Part shown: one piece after another, positions 33,764 through 35,971 of the stretch | How the letters are laid out: each line of letters opens with the position of its first letter | Position numbering within the stretch: position 1 is the first letter of the stretch | Notes under the pieces: model-generated | What the model was told of the DNA's origin: nothing | The model's database searches: none | What the model saw: only the letters and a program-made list of their open reading frames with translations | Source: an uncultured Nitrospira sp. | GTDB taxonomy: Bacteria > Nitrospirota > Nitrospiria > Nitrospirales > Nitrospiraceae | DNA length: 35,971 bases | Assembly: GCA_902500775.1 (NCBI GenBank) | Contig: CABVRZ010000043.1 | Coordinates: 1 to 35,971 of the forward strand | Reading direction: 5' to 3' | Translations under genes and position numbers: made by a program

Positions 33764-34820
33764 AACCCGCCCAACCAGAAAAGCCTCCGCATCGTCATTG
33801 CTCCCGTCGCTCGGCATCACGATGGGAGACCCGGCGGGGATCGGCCCGGAAGTGATCGCAAAAGCTTTGTCCGGAGGACGACTGCACAAGATTTGCCGAC
33901 CGCTGGTGATCGGAGCGCTTCCTGTCATGGTTCGTACCATCAAGACGCTGCGACTCAAGCTGACTGTACTCCCCGTTGATGACCATGGCACACCAGCACC
34001 ACGCCCGGGTACTGTGGCCGTACTGGATCCGCTGAGCACCCCATTGGGCCGATTTGCACCAGGTCTCGCAGCGGCTGAAACAGGCGCGGCATCGGTCACC
34101 TTCATTGAGAAGGCCGTTGAACTCGCCCAGGTGGGTTGTCTCGGTGGCATCGTGACGGCTCCGATCAATAAAGAAGCCATCAACATGGCTGGCTGTCGAC
34201 ACCCCGGACACACCGAATTGTTGGCTGACCTGACCCAGGCGAAAGAATCCGGCATGATGATTGTGGGCGGCCCGTTACGGATCATGTTTGTCACGACACA
34301 TGTCGCCATCAAAGACCTTCCAACGCTGCTCACCCAAGCAAAGATTGAAAAAGCGATCCGGTTGGCCCACATGGCACTCACCACGTTATTCGGAATCAAA
34401 CGACCGAAGATCGGAGTGGCCGCACTCAATCCGCATGCAGGCGAACATGGCCTGTTCGGAAATGAGGAAGCTCGCCTCATTCTTCCAGCAGCTCGGACCG
34501 CCCAGGCACGGGGCATTCTTGCCAGTGATCCATTGCCCGCCGACACGCTGTTTGGAAAGGCGGCAAAGGGACACTATGACGGGATTGTTGCCTTGTACCA
34601 TGATCAAGGCTTGATTCCACTAAAGCTGGTGGCGTTCGGCACATGCGTGAATCTTACCGTCGGCTTACCCATCATTCGCACCTCCGTCGATCATGGAACG
34701 GCATTTGACATTGTGGGTAAAGGGATTGCCGACCCGGGAAGCCTGATTGAAGCGGTCACCTTGGCCGCACGGATCGCTCAGCGAGGTATCAAGAAGGGAC
34801 GTCCCAACCATGCCGCTTGA
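33753..34820 (+). CDS. pdxA: 4-hydroxythreonine-4-phosphate dehydrogenase
   Basis: PdxA oxidises 4-phosphohydroxy-threonine in the DXP-dependent vitamin B6 pathway. Motifs are GITMGDPAGIGPEVIAKAL, GGIVTAPINKEAI, CRHPGHTELLADLT with the metal-binding His, MFVTTHVAIKDLP, ALNPHAGEHGLFGNEE, then GIVALYHDQGLIPLKLVAF (in parts) with a metal His and RTSVDHGTAFDIVGKG. The start at 33753 (MPAKTRPTRKAS) overlaps the exchanger gene by 11 bases. The protein is 355 residues, slightly longer than the E. coli enzyme because of a basic N-terminal tail. Confidence 0.94.
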   Translation: MPAKTRPTRKASASSLLPSLGITMGDPAGIGPEVIAKALSGGRLHKICRPLVIGALPVMVRTIKTLRLKLTVLPVDDHGTPAPRPGTVAVLDPLSTPLGRFAPGLAAAETGAASVTFIEKAVELAQVGCLGGIVTAPINKEAINMAGCRHPGHTELLADLTQAKESGMMIVGGPLRIMFVTTHVAIKDLPTLLTQAKIEKAIRLAHMALTTLFGIKRPKIGVAALNPHAGEHGLFGNEEARLILPAARTAQARGILASDPLPADTLFGKAAKGHYDGIVALYHDQGLIPLKLVAFGTCVNLTVGLPIIRTSVDHGTAFDIVGKGIADPGSLIEAVTLAARIAQRGIKKGRPNHAA

Positions 34821-35127
34821 TCGCTCCAAGCAGCTGGCCGCCATTCGGCAACAGATTGCCGAACTGGATGCGCTTGCCCAACAGACCTGTCAGGACCTGA
34901 ACACCGTTGCGGGAACGGAACGCATAGTCAAATGGAAATCACGCACCGTCACACTCATTACCACCGCTGTCAGCCGTGAAGATGGGGAAACGTTCGCCCA
35001 GATCCAGCCAGGTCCGTCCTTCACCAACGATTTGCTCGAAGAATTTACCGATCTCGTGGAGTGTTACCGTACGCCGCTGGTCCGCCTCGCCGACACACTT
35101 GCTCGTTCCTCTTCACCCGGGAGTTGA
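34810..35127 (+). CDS. Conserved-context small protein between pdxA and rsmA (hypothetical)
   Basis: This 105-residue protein begins MPLDRSKQLAAIRQQIAELDALAQQTCQ, best seen as an N-terminal helix (read in parts), then a small domain with VAGTERIVKWKSRTVTLITTA and DLLEEFTDLVECYRTPLVRLADTLA. I do not recognise the family. The ATG overlaps the end of pdxA by 11 bases, and rsmA starts 3 bases after its stop, so it is part of the operon. Codon use does not stand out from its neighbours. It is not a fragment of pdxA or rsmA. Confidence 0.75.
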   Translation: MPLDRSKQLAAIRQQIAELDALAQQTCQDLNTVAGTERIVKWKSRTVTLITTAVSREDGETFAQIQPGPSFTNDLLEEFTDLVECYRTPLVRLADTLARSSSPGS

Positions 35128-35129
35128 GG

Positions 35130-35942
35130 GTGGACTCATCGCCTCCCCCTGCGGCAATCAGACGACTGGGACAAAATTTTCTTATCGACCCGAACATCGT
35201 TCGCAAGATCGTCGCACTCGCGGAACTTTCACCCGCTGACACCGTTCTAGAGATTGGCCCAGGCCGAGGCATCCTGACGGAAGCCCTGTGCCGAGCTGCC
35301 GGTCACGTGACAGCCATCGAGGTTGATCCTCGTCTCCACACGTTTCTCTCTGAACGAACCGCGCAGCTTCCGAATCTGACCCTCCTACTCGGCGATGCCC
35401 TGACCCACCCAATTGATCATTTACCGACCGGCACGATCGTTGTCGCGAATCTTCCCTACTATATTTCTACCCCGCTCCTCTTTCGGTTCCTTTCGCAAGG
35501 CAACCACTTCGCCCGCATGGTCCTTATGCTGCAAAACGAAGTCGCGGATCGTCTTGTCGCAAAACCTAGAACGTCTGATTACAGTGTCCTGTCTGTCACG
35601 GCTCAATACTCCGCGCATATTTCGAAGGCTTTCAAAGTCTCCCCACAATGTTTCCGACCTCGACCTGAGGTTGACTCTGCTGTGGTTCTGCTACGTGCCC
35701 ACGAGCCAAGACTGCGGAGGCCCGAAGAGGAGCAACGGTTCGCCTCCCTTGTACGAGCCTCTTTTGCCCACCGGCGCAAGACCCTCGTGAACTCGCTCAG
35801 GAATGAAGGCTATGATTCGAAACAAGTCGAAGCCGCGTTGACGAGACTCCACCTCTCCCCATCGCTTCGTGCGGAGACCTTGACGCTCGAGCAGTTTCTT
35901 GCCTTGACCCGCCTCCTAGCCCGGATAATTCACGACTGGTGA
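35130..35942 (+). CDS. rsmA: 16S rRNA (adenine(1518)-N6/adenine(1519)-N6)-dimethyltransferase
   Basis: RsmA (KsgA) dimethylates two adenines in the 3' end of 16S rRNA. The SAM-binding motif is VLEIGPGRGILTEAL, preceded by RLGQNFLIDPNIVRKIV, and the catalytic motif is VANLPYYISTPLLFRFL. The C-terminal part has RPRPEVDSAVV and SFAHRRKTLVNSL. The GTG at 35130 (VDSSPPPAAIRRLGQNF) gives 270 residues, the family norm, and GGGAG lies 8 bases upstream, overlapping the previous stop; a TTG at 35124 is close by. The frame is open further upstream inside the previous gene, which is not used. It is the last gene of the larC-exchanger-pdxA run, and the last 29 bases of the window hold nothing recognisable. 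Confidence 0.95.
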   Translation: MDSSPPPAAIRRLGQNFLIDPNIVRKIVALAELSPADTVLEIGPGRGILTEALCRAAGHVTAIEVDPRLHTFLSERTAQLPNLTLLLGDALTHPIDHLPTGTIVVANLPYYISTPLLFRFLSQGNHFARMVLMLQNEVADRLVAKPRTSDYSVLSVTAQYSAHISKAFKVSPQCFRPRPEVDSAVVLLRAHEPRLRRPEEEQRFASLVRASFAHRRKTLVNSLRNEGYDSKQVEAALTRLHLSPSLRAETLTLEQFLALTRLLARIIHDW

Positions 35943-35971
35943 CAGAAAAGAGCCATCGGGTCTCCAATCTG

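Overview
The window is bacterial chromosome with dense, mostly moderate-to-high-GC genes. Gene content (RTX proteins, a sigma-54 activator, larB/larC, an unfused arginine dihydrolase plus ornithine cyclodeaminase pair) and a short interspersed repeat present twice suggest a Nitrospira-like member of the Nitrospirota. That assignment is inference, since there is no rRNA or marker comparison. I see no tRNA, rRNA, CRISPR array or transposase.

Layout. (1) 1-2.8 kb is accessory: an AbiTii-domain protein, a COG4335-type HEAT protein, a Phd/YefM-ParE toxin-antitoxin pair with a palindromic operator, and the decayed tail of a second AttH-like lipocalin gene whose intact copy lies at 2.9-4.0 kb. (2) 4.2-7.8 kb holds a LON-domain protein, an ABC-2 exporter (ATPase and permease separated by a 111-bp repeat) and a transglutaminase-like protein ending exactly at a second, inverted copy of that repeat. 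(3) 8.0-15.7 kb is a minus-strand block with an MBL-fold hydrolase and two tandem paralogous giant signalling proteins (SAM, class III cyclase, AAA, TPR). A relic of a second MBL gene start survives between the two paralogues, so the duplicated unit was cyclase plus MBL. (4) 15.9-22.6 kb holds a HEAT membrane protein, a leader with a textbook sigma-54 promoter and twin upstream dyads, a small membrane protein, two tandem RTX proteins with matching leader hairpins, a strong hairpin, and a convergent GAF/AAA+/Fis sigma-54 activator. (5) 22.9-23.3 kb is a HicBA pair with a broken antitoxin. (6) 23.4-36 kb is housekeeping and metabolism: a phosphoesterase, TruD, the arginine-to-proline gene pair, a zinc-ribbon membrane protein, an outer-membrane barrel, gpsA-larB, a secreted protein, then a tightly overlapping run larC-cation exchanger-pdxA-small ORF-rsmA.

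How the genes work together. The RTX block looks like a sigma-54-controlled secreted-protein locus with a candidate regulator next door. The two-gene arginine module would turn arginine into ornithine, ammonia and CO2 and then ornithine into proline plus ammonia. LarB and LarC point to use of the nickel-pincer nucleotide cofactor, but LarE and LarA are not in the window. The most distinctive theme is duplication followed by decay: the AttH tail, the MBL head, the hicB relic, the paired cyclases with a patch of gene conversion, and the paired RTX genes. The sigma-54/RTX locus is the best candidate here for a little-described regulated system.
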